Positions 61,919 to 64,000 of a stretch of DNA of 64,000 nucleotides are shown in pieces; within the stretch, counting starts at the first letter, position 1, and each line of letters opens with the position of its first letter. Source of the DNA: Phaenicophaeus curvirostris. Its lineage: Eukaryota > Chordata > Aves > Cuculiformes > Cuculidae. The stretch spans positions 43,552,484 to 43,616,483 of the forward strand of contig NC_091395.1 in the NCBI RefSeq assembly GCF_032191515.1, given 5' to 3'. The translations under genes were made by a program, and so were the position numbers. The notes beneath the pieces are model-generated. The model had not been told where the DNA came from. It ran no database searches and saw only the letters and a program-made list of their open reading frames with translations.

Positions 61919-64000
61919 GTAAGAAACAAAACCAAGCATAGAATGTTCCCTTCTATTTAGATCTTATTAGGTGTGGATAATCCTGACAGGGTTACTTGCT
62001 AAGTTAAATCTAAACAGTGCTTTTCAACTTCTATCTACTTTGAAAAGAAGAAGAAATTACAGATGGTGTTTTTTCTTACAGATTTGCTAAGTTAGGTTCC
62101 ATTTTAAATAAGCTTTTGCTATCAGCAATAATAAAAATTGAGAAAGACAATAATCAATGAAAAGACATCTAAGATCCCTTAAAGCTGTTTAAGTTCCGTA
62201 GCAGAAATGACAGAGATTAGATTTGTACTAACACTCTGCCTGAAGGCAGAAACTGAACACTGTAGTAAAAAATAGACTGTGAAATAAACAGAAGAACAGG
62301 TGATATGAATTATGCATACCAGGCACCACTACAATTTTACTTCTCTTTAATATTAACCATGTTTTATATGTAAAGATAAAATATTGAAAATTAAATTACC
62401 GGAGGTAAAACCAAAACTCCAGGTGCTTATGAAGTTCTTTGGGAGGAAAAAAATGAACTTCAGTCCTGAAAATCTGCTACAGTTTTAAATGATGGAAGAA
62501 GTAAACGTGGAAGTTAAAATCTAAATCTGCTATTGAAGAAATTATATTTACAAATCAAACTTACTCAAAGACCTTTGCCCTCAAAAATCCTACAATCCTC
62601 AGTTAAGAAGTAAGTTTTAAGAGACAGTAGATGGGTAATCCCATTGTGAGGAGTCAAAACCAGATCTCTTTTTACAAGAGAACTTTACAAGATTAAAAGA
62701 GGATATGATCTTGAAGAACCTTACAACTTAATTTAGACAAAAAGATCATTAGAAGCCCGGCCCAGCAGAAGGGAGTATATGAAAATTAACTTTTCATGCA
62801 TGAAATGACTTGCTATGTGTATATTTTCATAGCTAGGGCTTGAGTCATAGGTAAAGTCCTTAGAGTACAGCATGTGAATAGCGTCTCCCATGAACAGCAG
62901 AAGCAATGAAGGAGGAGTACTTGCAAGTACTTCAGGCAAGGGGGTTGTATCAGGACATAAGAGACCTGTCATCAGGCATGGCTGTGAAGAACTATCAGAA
63001 GTAGTTAATTTAGATCTCAAAGGCTAAAGAATGCAATTATCCACTAACACCAGTAAAGGTGCATCAGGAAAAGAACAGGTCTGGTCAAAAGTCTTCACAA
63101 AATGGCTCAACAATGTGAGGAATCACAGAATCACTAGGTTGGAAAAGACCCACAGGATCATTGAGTCCAACCATTCCTATCAACCACTAAACCATGCCCC
63201 TCAGCACCTCAGGAGTACCAGGGGTACCCGACATAGAGAGAAAGAGAGAAGTGGGGGGAACACAAAGATTCAAAATTCTCATGTAGGAAGAAGCCGTGAC
63301 TATGATATTCACTGTCAAACAAGCAAAGACACCAGGAGCCAGAAGTAAACACACAAACCACTTAGTATTTTTAAACATTCTGGACTGAGTGAGCTTTACC
63401 AGCCTCTGAGGTTTTGCTTCAGACCTCTGAGGATGCATGTTAAAAATAAACAAACTTTGTCATTATGAAGCTGCTATAGCATCTTGCTGTTCTCACTGAT
63501 GAGAGCGCTGTCGAGAATATATTTTGTGCTCAAGAGCTTTCATGTAGGGTTTACAACAGCTGAAATGTGTACTTGTTAGCAAGTGCAGACAGGAATCTGC
63601 AACATTAAAGAGCTGAGAGTCCAAGTCAATTCATAATTCCATCAGGAACTGTCCCATCCCGAGAGCCGCCCTCATGACAGAGCATAGAAGCCTTTGCAAG
63701 CCTTTTGCCAGGCTTTGATTAGCAGCAAGGCTGAATTAAGGTTGTAGGACTCTATTAAATGAGTCCTGCTTGGTCTCCCACCCAGAAATTTGGGAAAGCT
63801 AAACAGGCTTTTGCCTCGCTTGTCAGCAATGAATCAAATGGTTTAAGCAGTATTTTACTGAAGGGAGAAAGGGTCATTTGGAAGATAAACTGGATCATCT
63901 ACAGAAACTAAGTACTGCTTTTCAAAAGTGCAGCCAAAGCTATTTAAATCTTTCTCTCTATTTCCTGCTGAGACAACTGCTAGGGCAGCTGTCTGCTCTC
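61919..64000 (+). other. TENM3: TENM3 intron (5' part) running out of the window
   Basis: It starts at the donor gtaaga after the linker exon. It contains a short antisense CR1 fragment at 63121-63211. The next exon, expected to start with codons for PIFG, is not reached. Confidence 0.8.
63121..63211 (-). mobile_element. CR1 LINE 3' fragment, antisense
   Basis: aatcacagaatcactaggtt, then ttgagtccaaccattcctat and accatgcccctcagcacctc, match the 3' tail of the 16.6/25.1/38.9-kb subfamily. It is truncated after about 90 bp. Confidence 0.88.

Noticed and set aside
1..64000. CRISPR array, operon, tRNA or rRNA genes
   Set aside because: No regularly spaced repeats with unique spacers, no bacterial-style gene packing and no tRNA or rRNA signature seen. 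The window is vertebrate intronic DNA.

Overview
The window looks like nuclear DNA from a bird. It is AT-rich and intron-dominated, and its dispersed repeats are mostly chicken-repeat-1 (CR1) LINEs whose 3' ends carry the ATTCTRTG-type octamer repeat. A solo LTR-like repeat is also present. The one protein-coding host gene I can support is TENM3 (teneurin-3), a type II transmembrane cell-adhesion and synaptic-partner protein. It lies on the + strand and is incomplete at both ends: the N-terminal exons lie upstream and the last coding part (ABD/Tox-GHH and TCAP region) lies downstream.

Fifteen coding exons can be placed with canonical AG/GT boundaries and matching phases from 6723 to 61918. 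Together they encode about 1,665 residues. In order they cover the end of the Cys-rich region and the transthyretin-related domain (6723-8747), the fibronectin-like plug (15355-16341), the NHL beta-propeller (22451 into the 875-nt exon at 31424-32298), the YD/RHS beta-barrel (end of that exon to 58875) and the first part of the internal linker after the shell (61788-61918). A 21-nt microexon at 23120-23140 encodes the teneurin 'splice site B' insert (RNKDFRH), which adjusts the propeller without changing frame.

The introns hold at least ten CR1 pieces, seven of them antisense to TENM3. The most notable spans 16601-19563. It retains a GC-rich 5' UTR/promoter with a 49-bp repeat, plus an ORF1 remnant with a GDSL-type esterase motif, fused by an internal deletion to the second half of the ORF2 reverse transcriptase. 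Two other antisense copies (25103-26491 and 38902-40117) still have long uninterrupted reverse-transcriptase C-terminal frames and are therefore fairly young. A probable ERV-type solo LTR with a tandem ~47-bp subrepeat lies at about 52505-53212. The remaining intronic DNA shows no gene I can support; short ORFs there are chance.

I see no evidence for a wholly new system. The best signals are the microexon, the rearranged CR1 with a possible antisense promoter, and the direct CR1 repeats that bracket the propeller exons.
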